DNA of 12,613 nucleotides from an uncultured Flavobacterium sp. (GCF_946479975.1 NZ_CAMLIX010000152.1:1-12613), one strand, 5' to 3'; numbered from the stretch's first letter, positions 1-6,873 are shown. Notes: generated from the letters alone by a model not told the origin. Numbers and translations are program-made.

Positions 1-1055
1 TAAAGCAGCGTTTTGATGAGATTTCGGATTTGATTATTCAGCCGGATGTTATTGCAGATCAAAAACGTTATGTACTGCTTAACCAGGAATACAAAAGTAT
101 TAAAGCGCTGGTTGATAAGAGAGAAGAATACATTCTTGTTTTAGCCAACATTGACGAAGCAAACGAAATTATTGCTGACGGAAGTGATGCAGATATGACC
201 GAAATGGCCAAAATGCAGTTGGATGAAGCAAAAGAACGTTTGCCACAACTTGAGGAGGAAATCAAATTTATGTTGATTCCTAAAGATCCTGAAGATGCTA
301 AAAACGTAATGGTGGAGATTCGCGCGGGAACGGGTGGGGACGAAGCAAGTATTTTTGCAGGTGACTTATTCAGAATGTATACCAAATATTGCGAAAGCAT
401 GGGTTGGAGAACTTCTGTTGTAGATATGAACGAAGGAACTTCTGGAGGTTTCAAAGAGGTTATTTTTGAGGTTTCCGGAGAGGATGTTTACGGAACGTTG
501 AAGTTTGAAGCGGGTGTTCACCGTGTACAACGTGTTCCTCAGACAGAAACGCAAGGTCGTGTGCATACATCGGCGGCTACAGTTATGGTTTTACCAGAAG
601 CAGAAGAGTTTGATGTTCAAATTGATATGAACGATGTTCGTGTAGATTTCTTCTGTTCGTCTGGACCTGGAGGGCAATCGGTAAATACTACGAAATCGGC
701 TGTACGTTTAACGCACATTCCAACTGGATTGGTGGCGCAATGTCAGGATCAGAAATCGCAGCATAAAAATAAAGATAAAGCGTTAACGGTTTTACGTTCT
801 CGTTTGTACGAAATGGAATTGGCTAAGAAAGAAGCTGAGGATGCTACAAAACGTACGTCTCAGGTTAGTTCTGGTGACCGTTCGGCTAAAATTCGTACGT
901 ATAACTACGCACAAGGTCGTGTAACAGATCACAGAGTTGGTTTGACACTTTACGATCTAGGAAACATCATGAATGGTGATATTCAGAAAATTGTGGCTGA
1001 GCTTCAATTGGTGAATAATATGGAGAAATTGAAAGAAGCTTCGGAGGTGTATTAA
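1..1055 (+). CDS. prfA: Peptide chain release factor 1 (RF1), 5'-partial
   Basis: RF1 recognises UAA and UAG stop codons in the ribosomal A site and triggers hydrolysis of peptidyl-tRNA in the cytoplasm. The frame is open from the first full codon (position 3), reading [10 protein letters not shown], which is typical RF1 N-terminal sequence, so the gene starts just outside the window and only about 8-10 residues are missing. The TTG at 30 is not the real start. The anticodon-like tripeptide is PQT (codons 537-545, in the context [15 protein letters not shown]), matching the RF1 PxT motif and not the SPF of RF2. The catalytic GGQ is at 669-677. The completed length of about 358 residues is normal for RF1. 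The gene ends with TAA at 1053-1055 and is followed by a repeat array and a terminator. Confidence 0.97.
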   Translation, partial: KQRFDEISDLIIQPDVIADQKRYVLLNQEYKSIKALVDKREEYILVLANIDEANEIIADGSDADMTEMAKMQLDEAKERLPQLEEEIKFMLIPKDPEDAKNVMVEIRAGTGGDEASIFAGDLFRMYTKYCESMGWRTSVVDMNEGTSGGFKEVIFEVSGEDVYGTLKFEAGVHRVQRVPQTETQGRVHTSAATVMVLPEAEEFDVQIDMNDVRVDFFCSSGPGGQSVNTTKSAVRLTHIPTGLVAQCQDQKSQHKNKDKALTVLRSRLYEMELAKKEAEDATKRTSQVSSGDRSAKIRTYNYAQGRVTDHRVGLTLYDLGNIMNGDIQKIVAELQLVNNMEKLKEASEVY

Positions 1056-1060
1056 TCTTC

Positions 1061-1100
1061 TAAAGGTTCAAAGTGACAGAGTAACAAAGGGGCAGAGGTT
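1061..1100. repeat. Degenerate octamer array (CARAGNNN), 5 units
   Basis: Starting 6 nt after the prfA stop, the sequence runs in strict 8-nt steps: TAAAGGTT, CAAAGTGA, CAGAGTAA, CAAAGGGG, CAGAGGTT. The first five bases are conserved as (C/T)A(A/G)AG and the last three vary. It has the same period and a similar core to the CTTAGNNN arrays further right. Reading the other strand gives CTYTGNNN. Its function is unknown. Confidence 0.75.
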
Positions 1101-1125
1101 TCTATACTTTGTCTTTATAAATAAT

Positions 1126-1156
1126 AAAAAAGTCGAACTTTTGTTCGGCTTTTTTT
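1126..1156 (+). terminator. Intrinsic terminator after prfA
   Basis: The 8-bp stem AGTCGAAC/GTTCGGCT (1131-1138 with 1143-1150, one T-G pair) has a TTTT loop. It is preceded by five A's and followed by a run of seven T's, the standard rho-independent layout. It lies 70 nt after the prfA stop, beyond the octamer array. Confidence 0.85.
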
Positions 1157-1187
1157 ATGTTTAAAAGTCAATGAAATGAAAACTTAG

Positions 1188-1203
1188 TCCCGAGACTTCG
1201 GGA
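1188..1203. repeat. Short palindromic hairpin TCCCGA-GACT-TCGGGA
   Basis: A perfect 6-bp GC-rich stem (1188-1193 with 1198-1203) with a 4-nt loop stands out in very AT-rich surroundings. No T-tract follows, so it is not a normal terminator. It sits directly after CTTAG (1183-1187) and shortly before CTCAGCAT (1210-1217), which are units of the octamer repeat. It may be an inserted palindromic element. Confidence 0.55.
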
Positions 1204-1290
1204 TGGTATCTCAGCATATTTGAATCTTTTCAGAAGATAAATAATACAGCAAAATATTATGCAGTAAGATTAATAATACTGTTTGTAAAG

Positions 1291-1330
1291 CTTAGTATCT
1301 AAGTATCTTAGCACCTTATAAGCTTAAAAA
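1291..1330. repeat. Degenerate octamer array (CTTAGNNN), 5 units
   Basis: Consecutive 8-nt units are CTTAGTAT, CTAAGTAT, CTTAGCAC, CTTATAAG and CTTAAAAA, with the last two decayed. It lies between the prfA terminator and the first DUF5723 gene. Unlike the other arrays it has no terminator directly attached. Confidence 0.7.
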
Positions 1331-1420
1331 GAAACTTAACGAAATCATAATTCGTGAAGTTTTTTTTTAATTTTTTTTGCTTCATATTTGCTGTACCAAA
1401 ACCAATCTATTTTAAATTCT

Positions 1421-2752
1421 ATGAAGAAAACTTTACTATTACTATGCTTCTTTGGGAGCTTTTTTTATGCACGGTCACAATCCTATTTCGGATTCCGAGA
1501 TGATAATTATGCTGGAATTCAAGGTGTGTTATTTAATCCGTCGGCTGTTGTAGACTCCAAGTACAGATCTGATGTTACGCTTGGCTCTGTAAGTGCTACC
1601 GGGCAAAATGATTTGTACGGAATCAATATTTTAGATGCTTTAGACGGGGATTATAATTTGGATGTTGACGCGAGCAAAAATTTCAAATCAAACAATAGAG
1701 GAAATTTAAATCTGGATATTCTCGGGCCTTCTTTTACGCTGAATATTACGCCTGTGCACAGTATTGCTCTTTTTACAAGAGTGCGAAGTGTAACCAATCT
1801 GGTAGGTGTTAATGGTGAACTTGTTGACGAGGTAAATAAAGATCTTGATGTTTCGAACAGCTTTATGATTACTGGCGGAAATCCGAATGGGGTTACAAAT
1901 TCGTGGGCAGAAATTGGCGCTTCTTACGGAACTGTTTTGTTAGATAGAGACGATCATTTTGTAAAAGGTGGTCTTACGGTTAAATATTTAATGGCTGGTG
2001 CAAACAGCTACATCAACGGAACCGATTTGAGCGTAGCTTTTAATAGAAATGCTATAAATCCTGCATTGAGCGAATATTATTCTACTGGAACTTTGAGAAC
2101 TGCAGCAAGTTATGATTATGCAAATGGCGAAAAACAAAAGTTCGATCCGTCTTCGGCTGGAGTGGGCTTGGATTTAGGTTTTACATACGAATACCGTACG
2201 AATTGCCATACTTGTGTCGGAAACCGTTACAAGTTTAAAGCGGCTGCATCTGTAACTGATATTGGAAGTCTTAATTATAATAACATAACAGAGAATACTT
2301 ATAATTTAAACGGAAGGGTAACGCAGGAAGATATTGAGGATGCAGAAGATATTTTCGAATTTTTTGATAAAAATTACACTAAAACTTCTTCAAGAAAAGC
2401 AGTAAAAGCCAATCTGCCAACGGCACTTCACACCAACTTTGACTGGAATATCGACAATAAATTTTACTTGAATTTAAGCGGTGATTTTAGTTTGGTAAAC
2501 GCCAATAAACTCAACGGAACTACAATTGCAAATTCGGTTACTTTTACGCCAAGATACGAAACAAGACAGTTTAGTTTTTATCTTCCAGTAACGTATATGG
2601 AATACAGCGGTACTCAAATAGGAACGGGTTTTAGAGCGGGTCCAATTTTTATTGGTTCTGGTTCTTTGGTGTCTAATTTGTTTTCAAACAATTCAAAGGC
2701 AGCAAATGTGTATGTTGGTTTGAAATTACCAATTTATCAAAATTATAAATAA
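1421..2752 (+). CDS. Secreted DUF5723-family outer-membrane protein
   Basis: This 443-aa exported protein of unknown role belongs to the DUF5723 family of Bacteroidota, predicted here as an outer-membrane beta-strand-rich protein. The start chosen is ATG 1421, because it gives a clean signal peptide (MKKTLLLLCFFGSFFYARS, likely cleavage before QSYFGF). An in-frame TTG at 1388 would only add 11 polar residues. The mature protein aligns throughout with residues 20-450 of the next gene: both share SY(F/I)G, DNYAG, VLFNP and NDLYG near the N-terminus, and WxEVG/WAEIG, FVKGG and MEYSGTQ later. Unlike that paralogue it stops at the end of the barrel-like region, with no TSP3 or OmpA domain. It also has a CHTC pair (Cys262 and Cys265) that the paralogue lacks. 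Function is not established. Gliding or secretion accessory roles are possible but not shown. Confidence 0.88.
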   Translation: MKKTLLLLCFFGSFFYARSQSYFGFRDDNYAGIQGVLFNPSAVVDSKYRSDVTLGSVSATGQNDLYGINILDALDGDYNLDVDASKNFKSNNRGNLNLDILGPSFTLNITPVHSIALFTRVRSVTNLVGVNGELVDEVNKDLDVSNSFMITGGNPNGVTNSWAEIGASYGTVLLDRDDHFVKGGLTVKYLMAGANSYINGTDLSVAFNRNAINPALSEYYSTGTLRTAASYDYANGEKQKFDPSSAGVGLDLGFTYEYRTNCHTCVGNRYKFKAAASVTDIGSLNYNNITENTYNLNGRVTQEDIEDAEDIFEFFDKNYTKTSSRKAVKANLPTALHTNFDWNIDNKFYLNLSGDFSLVNANKLNGTTIANSVTFTPRYETRQFSFYLPVTYMEYSGTQIGTGFRAGPIFIGSGSLVSNLFSNNSKAANVYVGLKLPIYQNYK

Positions 2753-2755
2753 AAG

Positions 2756-2834
2756 GTTCTAAGGTGCTGAGGTTCTAAGTTTCTAAGGAAAGATAGTAAG
2801 AACTAAGTATCTCAACATCTTAGCAACATACAAA
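2756..2834. repeat. Octamer array in two facing blocks
   Basis: Starting 4 nt after the stop codon, the left block (2756-2787) has four units read as NNNCTAAG: GTTCTAAG, GTGCTGAG, GTTCTAAG and TTTCTAAG. After a 15-nt spacer, the right block (2803-2834) has CTAAGTAT, CTCAACAT, CTTAGCAA and CATACAAA. CTAAG is the complement of CTTAG, so the blocks are roughly inverted and could fold on each other. The array runs straight into the terminator at 2832. Confidence 0.7.
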
Positions 2835-2871
2835 AAGCAGGATTTGTCGAAAGACAGATTCTGCTTTTTTT
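2832..2871 (+). terminator. Strong intrinsic terminator after the first DUF5723 gene
   Basis: A 17-bp stem (2832-2848 with 2853-2869) containing only two G-T pairs is capped by a GAAA tetraloop, with A-run before and T-run after. The core GCAGGAT/ATTCTGC is shared with the two hairpins after the OmpA-like gene. The A-tract on the 5' side means it could also work on the minus strand. Confidence 0.92.
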
Positions 2872-2990
2872 ATAAAATTTAAAAACTGTTAATGTTTTAT
2901 TAAATGCTTTTTCTTACATTCGCGTTTTTTAAAAATAAGTTTAATCTTACTTTTAAATAATTGTTTTTATATTAAACTAAAATTAGAATA

Positions 2991-5102
2991 ATGAGAAAAA
3001 TTTTATTTTCAGTAGCGATTTTGGCAGCTTTTACAAAAGCAAATGCACAGTCGTATATTGGGTATACACCAGATAATTATGCTGGAGTTCAAAGTGTTTT
3101 GTTTAATCCCGCATCTATTGCAGATTCTCGTTTTAGGGCAGATATCAATTTATTGTCTGTAAGCGGACTTGGAGGAAATGATTTATACGGAGTTAAAATG
3201 TCAGATTTGTTCAAAGGGAATTATGATTTTGATACACAGTCAAAAAAATCATTTTCTTTAAATAACCACGGAATTGTAAATGCAGATATAATGGGACCGT
3301 CTGTTATGTTTAATCTGGCTCCAAATCATAGTTTGGCTGTTTTTACTAGAGCGAGATCGGTTTCTAGCTTTTCTAGAATCAATGGTTATGTTGTTGATCA
3401 GTTTGCAGGAGGTTTGAGCGAAGCAGACAATTTTAAATACGAACACAATAACCCTATCGCAGCTTCAAATTCTTGGGGCGAGGTTGGAATTTCTTATGCT
3501 GCCGTGTTATATCAAAAAGGAGCACATTTTGTAAAAGGAGGTATTACTGCTAAATATTTACAAGGTATTGCAAACGGTTACGCACAAGGAAAAGATCTTT
3601 ATTTGCAATATGAAAGAAATACGTATGCACCTGATAATGCTAAGCTGAATTTTGTACGTACTGCAGGAGAATTAACCATTGGGGCAAGTCAGGATTTTGA
3701 AGCTAACAAAACCTTGAAAACTAATTCTAACGGATCTGGTGTTGGTTTTGATCTTGGTTTTGTATACGAATGGAGACCAGATTATAGAGCAGATGATTCA
3801 AAAAGTAACAATTTAAATAGAGATGTAAACAAGTATAAAATCCGTTTTGGTGCATCTATCACAGATTTAGGTTCTATTAATTACAAAGACAGAAGATTAG
3901 ATACTTATAATGTTGATGGTGTTATCTCTCAAGATAAGTTTGATAATATGGGAGATTTTTATGAGTTTATGAATACGAACTACAAGAAAATCTCAACCAC
4001 AAAAGGAGGTACAACAAATTTACCAACCGCTTTTCATGCAGATTTAGATTACAATGCTTACAAGAAGTTCTATGTAAACTTAAATGGTGATGTGAATTTA
4101 ATAGACAGAGACAGATTGAACGCTATAAGCATTGGCAACAGAGTTAGTTTAACTCCTCGTTATGAGAGCAGATGGTTTAGTTTTTATGTTCCTGTTACAT
4201 GGATGGAATACAGTGGCACTCAAGTAGGAGCTGGGTTGCGTGCAGGATATTTCTTCTTAGGTTCTGGTTCTGTGGTTAGTAATTTAGTTTCTAAAAATTC
4301 TAAAGCTGCAGATGTTCACTTAGGTATTAAAATTCCGATTTTACAAAAAAGAATAAAAGATCAAGATCAGGATAATGATGGTGTTTTAGACAAAGATGAT
4401 GCTTGTCCTACAGTTGCGGGTGCAATTGATAACAAGGGTTGTCCTTGGCCAGATGCTGATGGTGACGGTGTTGCTGATAAAGATGATAAATGTCCGAACC
4501 AAGCAGGCCCAAAAGAAAATAATGGATGTCCATGGGCAGATACTGACGGAGATGGTATTTTAGATAAAGATGATGCTTGTCCAAATCAGGCTGGTCCAGC
4601 AAGTAATAAAGGTTGTCCTATTTTAGATGCTGATAAAGATGGTATTATGGATAAAGACGATGATTGTCCTACAATTCCTGGACCGGCAAGTAATAGAGGT
4701 TGTCCAGAGGTTACAAAAGAGGTTTTAGACGAATTAAAAATTCAGGCAAGAGCAGTTTACTTTGATACTGGAAAAGCTACGTTTAAGACTAAAGATGCTT
4801 TAACACCAAAAAGATTAGACGCGATTAGAGAAATTCTTAAAAATTATCCAAACGCAAAATTCAGCATTGACGGATATACAGATAGTACAGGATCAGCAAA
4901 ATTGAACCAGAAATTGTCTGAAGATAGAGCTGAGGCCGTTAGAAAAGCATTGGTTTCAAGAGGTGTTCCAGCAGAAAATTTAGAGTCACACGGATTTGGT
5001 CCGCTTAATCCAGTTGCAACAAATAAAACTGCAGCAGGAAGAGCAGAAAATAGAAGAACCGAAATTAAACACATAGGTTCTACATTTGAAAATAGATTGT
5101 AA
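2991..5102 (+). CDS. DUF5723-TSP3-OmpA fusion, outer-membrane to peptidoglycan anchor
   Basis: This 703-aa exported protein has a signal peptide at residues 1-19 (KANA before QSYIG), then a DUF5723 beta-rich region at about 20-450. Next come four thrombospondin type-3 repeats of about 29 residues (about 457-572), each with a DxDxDG calcium-binding loop (DNDGVLDKDD, DGDGVADKDD, DGDGILDKDD, DKDGIMDKDD) and a C-P...GCP cysteine pair. An OmpA C-terminal domain follows at about 586-693. Asp631 (GYTDSTG) and Arg646 (SEDRAEAV) have the 15-residue spacing of the diaminopimelate-binding Asp and Arg of E. coli OmpA. The likely role is a structural link from outer membrane to cell wall, with calcium stiffening the linker. 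It is a tandem paralogue of the previous gene plus an added C-terminus. Start ATG 2991 is supported by the signal peptide. TACATTCG at 2915-2922 is a one-mismatch -7 candidate. Confidence 0.93.
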   Translation: MRKILFSVAILAAFTKANAQSYIGYTPDNYAGVQSVLFNPASIADSRFRADINLLSVSGLGGNDLYGVKMSDLFKGNYDFDTQSKKSFSLNNHGIVNADIMGPSVMFNLAPNHSLAVFTRARSVSSFSRINGYVVDQFAGGLSEADNFKYEHNNPIAASNSWGEVGISYAAVLYQKGAHFVKGGITAKYLQGIANGYAQGKDLYLQYERNTYAPDNAKLNFVRTAGELTIGASQDFEANKTLKTNSNGSGVGFDLGFVYEWRPDYRADDSKSNNLNRDVNKYKIRFGASITDLGSINYKDRRLDTYNVDGVISQDKFDNMGDFYEFMNTNYKKISTTKGGTTNLPTAFHADLDYNAYKKFYVNLNGDVNLIDRDRLNAISIGNRVSLTPRYESRWFSFYVPVTWMEYSGTQVGAGLRAGYFFLGSGSVVSNLVSKNSKAADVHLGIKIPILQKRIKDQDQDNDGVLDKDDACPTVAGAIDNKGCPWPDADGDGVADKDDKCPNQAGPKENNGCPWADTDGDGILDKDDACPNQAGPASNKGCPILDADKDGIMDKDDDCPTIPGPASNRGCPEVTKEVLDELKIQARAVYFDTGKATFKTKDALTPKRLDAIREILKNYPNAKFSIDGYTDSTGSAKLNQKLSEDRAEAVRKALVSRGVPAENLESHGFGPLNPVATNKTAAGRAENRRTEIKHIGSTFENRL

Positions 5103-5136
5103 TGAAAGTTTAGTTTCTTGTTTAAAGGTAAAAAAA

Positions 5137-5168
5137 CTTAGAAACTTAGCTTCTTAGCAACTTTCAAA
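5137..5168. repeat. Octamer array (CTTAGNNN), cassette copy 1
   Basis: Four exact-register units, CTTAGAAA, CTTAGCTT, CTTAGCAA and CTTTCAAA, begin 34 nt after the stop codon and abut the A-tract of the following terminator. It is nearly identical to the array at 5255. Confidence 0.8.
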
Positions 5169-5209
5169 AAAAAAGCAGAATATACCCAAAAGGTAAATTC
5201 TGCTTTTTT
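5169..5209. terminator. Intrinsic terminator, cassette copy 1 (bidirectional)
   Basis: A 13-bp stem (5169-5181 with 5197-5209) has core GCAGAAT/ATTCTGC. A further 4 bp TACC/GGTA sits above one mismatch, with a CAAAA loop. A-tract and T-tract on the two sides allow it to stop transcription from both the OmpA-like gene and the converging minus-strand cluster. Confidence 0.88.
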
Positions 5210-5254
5210 GCATATATAACATACGTAAAGTTATTATTAAATTCAAAAGTAAAA

Positions 5255-5294
5255 CTTAGAAACTTAGCTTCTCAGCCTCTTACAAACTTTCAAA
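5255..5294. repeat. Octamer array (CTTAGNNN), cassette copy 2
   Basis: Five units in register: CTTAGAAA, CTTAGCTT, CTCAGCCT, CTTACAAA and CTTTCAAA. Compared with copy 1 it has one extra unit and point changes in others, consistent with duplication followed by drift or unit gain. Confidence 0.8.
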
Positions 5295-5337
5295 AAAAAA
5301 GCAGAATAAACCCCAAAGGTAGATTCTGCTTTTTTTT
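5293..5337. terminator. Intrinsic terminator, cassette copy 2 (bidirectional)
   Basis: A 15-bp stem (5293-5307 with 5323-5337) has the same GCAGAAT/ATTCTGC core as copy 1 and a short ACC/GGT upper stem. On the minus strand it ends in a run of nine T's and is the best terminator for the cluster whose last gene stops at 5534. Confidence 0.88.
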
Positions 5338-5533
5338 GCATATATAGTGAAGGTCTTATCTTCATTAACCGCTTCCCCAAAAAGCGTATAATGAATGTTA
5401 GATACCTAAAAATACTCTTGTATATTCAAAACATTTATATAGATTCGAGTAAACGTATACACCATTTTTTAATATTATATTGTTTAGCTTTTCCATAATA
5501 CATAAATTTAGTTCGACAAATACTCTTCGAAGT
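5338..5533. other. Intergenic stretch, no recognisable feature
   Basis: After the GCATATATA that follows both cassette copies, the remaining 190 nt or so show no RNA gene, repeat or convincing coding frame. If the minus-strand cluster reads through to the hairpin at 5293-5337, this would be an unusually long 3' untranslated region of about 200 nt. A weak CGCTT/AAGCG hairpin near 5370 is not persuasive. Confidence 0.5.
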
Positions 5534-5905
5534 TTAATATTGTGATGAAGCTTCTTGTTCAGAAGTTTCATGTGAAGTTTGGTCTTGTGGTTTAGCAACC
5601 AAATTGGTTACCACAAGCTGTACAATTGTGCCTAAGATTCCTTTAAACATAGTATCACCTTTTCCGACTATAAATCGTTTTGCAACATACCCAATTCCGA
5701 TACTTATAGCAGCTTGTGCCATATGGCTTTTAAAACCAATCGTTTCGTTGATTTCTTCTACCGTATTACGAATTAGGTTAAGTGGTTTTAGGTCTTCTTT
5801 AATTTCATCAACATGATCTTTTATAGCGCACCATTCTGTATCTTGACGAACTTCTAATTCTTGAATTTTTTGATTTAATTGATCAATATTTTGTATAGCC
5901 TCCAT
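5534..5905 (-). CDS. Unrecognised 123-aa protein with coiled coil and hydrophobic segment
   Basis: I do not recognise the family. Residues 1-55 are charged and predicted helical, with a likely coiled coil (MEAIQNIDQLNQKIQELEV and later VDEIKEDLKPL). Residues about 62-76 (MAQAAISIGIGYVAK) and 86-104 (MFKGILGTIVQLVVTNLVA) are hydrophobic and glycine-containing, so it probably associates with the membrane. The tail (105-123) is rich in Gln, Ser and Glu. It is the last of six co-directional genes, 32 nt after the holin-like gene, and its context suggests an envelope or stress role. The frame is free of stops and carries a coherent amphipathic pattern, so it is probably real. ATG 5905 is the only plausible start. 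Confidence 0.7.
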   Translation of the reverse strand: MEAIQNIDQLNQKIQELEVRQDTEWCAIKDHVDEIKEDLKPLNLIRNTVEEINETIGFKSHMAQAAISIGIGYVAKRFIVGKGDTMFKGILGTIVQLVVTNLVAKPQDQTSHETSEQEASSQY

Positions 5906-5937
5906 AGGTTAGTCTTTAGTATTAATAAATTAAATCT

Positions 5938-6297
5938 TTAGTTTTTAGTTTCTTTTAATATACTTGATATAAGAGAATTACCTATAGGAGTTTTTATGAT
6001 TTTATGATGTGATTTTACTACGATTACTGCAACAAGCAAATAAAACAATGCCATAATAAAAAAACCGTAATAATACTCTCCAAGTTCTTTACCAATCCAT
6101 AAGCTAATCCCTATATTAAGAAACAAAGTAAAAAATGCAACAACAATCCCGATTGCTATCTTCGATGCCAATGATGATACACCATCAGCCACTGAACATA
6201 CTGTTTTTAGTTTTAGTAATTCTAAACTTGTTTTAGCATAGTTTTCAGCTTTTTCGTAAAGATTAAGATTCTCGTTTGTTGTTGCATTTGGTTCCAT
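5938..6297 (-). CDS. Holin-like (Holin-X-type) two-helix membrane protein
   Basis: This 119-aa protein has a soluble N-terminal helical part (residues about 12-45, YEKAENYAKTSLELLKLK) and two transmembrane segments (about 46-68 and 75-95), then a basic tail (KSHHKIIKTPIGNSL). The layout matches chromosomal proteins annotated as phage holin family (Holin-X type) in Bacteroidota, which commonly lie beside YtxH and CsbD genes and are not prophage-borne. No other phage genes are present here, so lysis is unlikely; a membrane or stress function is more likely, but this is inference. It lies 46 nt after the YtxH gene. Confidence 0.75.
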   Translation of the reverse strand: MEPNATTNENLNLYEKAENYAKTSLELLKLKTVCSVADGVSSLASKIAIGIVVAFFTLFLNIGISLWIGKELGEYYYGFFIMALFYLLVAVIVVKSHHKIIKTPIGNSLISSILKETKN

Positions 6298-6343
6298 GAT
6301 ATAGGGTTTTATGGTTTGAAAATTTCACTAATTAATACGGTGA

Positions 6344-6628
6344 TTAATAGTTAGATTTTACTGTTTTAGCTTCATCTTTAATTGCGTTGAAATCATCTTT
6401 CACTTGGTTAAGTTTAGATTTTCCTTCTTCGATAATATCTTTACCGTTTGAAGTAATCGTACTTACAACACCATCAAATTTTGTTTTAATGTTATCTCCG
6501 TAATCTTTCGATTTATCTTTGATTTTTTTTCTTGTATTTGAACCTTTATCTGGTGCAAATAAAACTCCTATAAACGCTCCCGCCGCTGCGGCTCCTAAAA
6601 TTCCTAAAATTGTGCTACTTGCTTTCAT
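6344..6628 (-). CDS. YtxH-domain (gas-vesicle-like) stress protein
   Basis: This 94-aa protein has a glycine/alanine-rich membrane segment at residues 7-25 (ILGILGAAAAGAFIGVLFAP), followed by the APxKG...TRKKI turn that marks the YtxH family. A long charged helix, lysine- and aspartate-rich, follows (about 30-94). YtxH proteins are small general-stress-associated membrane proteins in Firmicutes and Bacteroidota, and their biochemical role is unknown. It sits in the middle of the six-gene minus-strand cluster. Confidence 0.88.
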   Translation of the reverse strand: MKASSTILGILGAAAAGAFIGVLFAPDKGSNTRKKIKDKSKDYGDNIKTKFDGVVSTITSNGKDIIEEGKSKLNQVKDDFNAIKDEAKTVKSNY

Positions 6629-6681
6629 AATAATTGATTTAGTTGATTAATATTTAATAATTTGTTGATTTAAAAATTGGC

Positions 6682-6834
6682 TTATATTTCTCGACCTTTA
6701 ATAAGTCTAAAAAGAACTGCGATAATGGCGATTACTAAAAGTATATGAATAATACTTCCGAAACTGTAAACAAAGAACCCTAGAGCCCAAAGTATAACTA
6801 GAATCACCGCGATTGTATATAATAAGTTAGACAT
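6682..6834 (-). CDS. Lmo0937-type (DUF5670) 50-aa membrane protein
   Basis: This short gene reads MSNLLYTIAVILVILWALGF at its start and ends RLIKGREI. Its two hydrophobic helices (about residues 4-22 and 28-44) are separated by the turn YSFGSIIH, and a basic C-terminus follows. The size, the N-terminal LLYTIAVILVILWALGF stretch and the FGSIIHILL loop match the Lmo0937/DUF5670 family of tiny membrane proteins. The role is unknown. It lies 39 nt after the PorT-like gene and 53 nt before the YtxH gene, and is easily missed by gene callers because of its length. Confidence 0.88.
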   Translation of the reverse strand: MSNLLYTIAVILVILWALGFFVYSFGSIIHILLVIAIIAVLFRLIKGREI

Positions 6835-6873
6835 GGTTTTTTATTTTAATGGTTTATAATTAATTATTTCTTA

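Larger units (their letters stand above)
1056..1420. other. 365-nt intergenic region with two repeat arrays, a terminator and a hairpin, no gene
   Basis: No convincing coding frame is present. In order it holds a CARAGNNN octamer array (1061-1100), the prfA terminator (1126-1156), a small GC-rich hairpin (1188-1203) flanked by isolated octamer units, a CTTAGNNN array (1291-1330), and a T-rich leader before the next gene. CATATTTG at 1383-1390 differs at one position from the Bacteroidota -7 consensus TAnnTTTG and is a weak promoter candidate; no clear -33 TTG is seen at the expected spacing. Confidence 0.7.

Noticed and set aside
30..32. TTG as the start of prfA
   Set aside because: The frame stays open to the window edge with conserved RF1 sequence before it, so the gene is simply cut by the window.
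4408..4602. Minus-strand open frame across the TSP3 repeats
   Set aside because: It is a by-product of the repetitive coding sequence for the calcium-binding repeats; the His- and Leu-rich translation is not protein-like.
4372..4707. Repetitive DNA in the OmpA-like gene that could be taken for a satellite or CRISPR
   Set aside because: The periodicity is about 87 nt (29 codons) and is explained by four TSP3 protein repeats; there are no identical repeats with unique spacers.
5398..5598. 66-codon open frame on the minus strand downstream of the 123-aa gene
   Set aside because: It overlaps the end of the better-supported gene in another frame and its composition (Asn, Lys, Leu, Tyr rich) is that of random AT-rich DNA.
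5604..5816. 70-codon plus-strand open frame inside the 123-aa gene
   Set aside because: It is antisense to a gene that fits the minus-strand cluster, and has no recognisable domain or start signal.
5938..6297. Prophage remnant suggested by a holin-like protein
   Set aside because: No endolysin, structural, integrase or other phage gene is nearby, and this holin-like family is common on chromosomes beside YtxH and CsbD genes.
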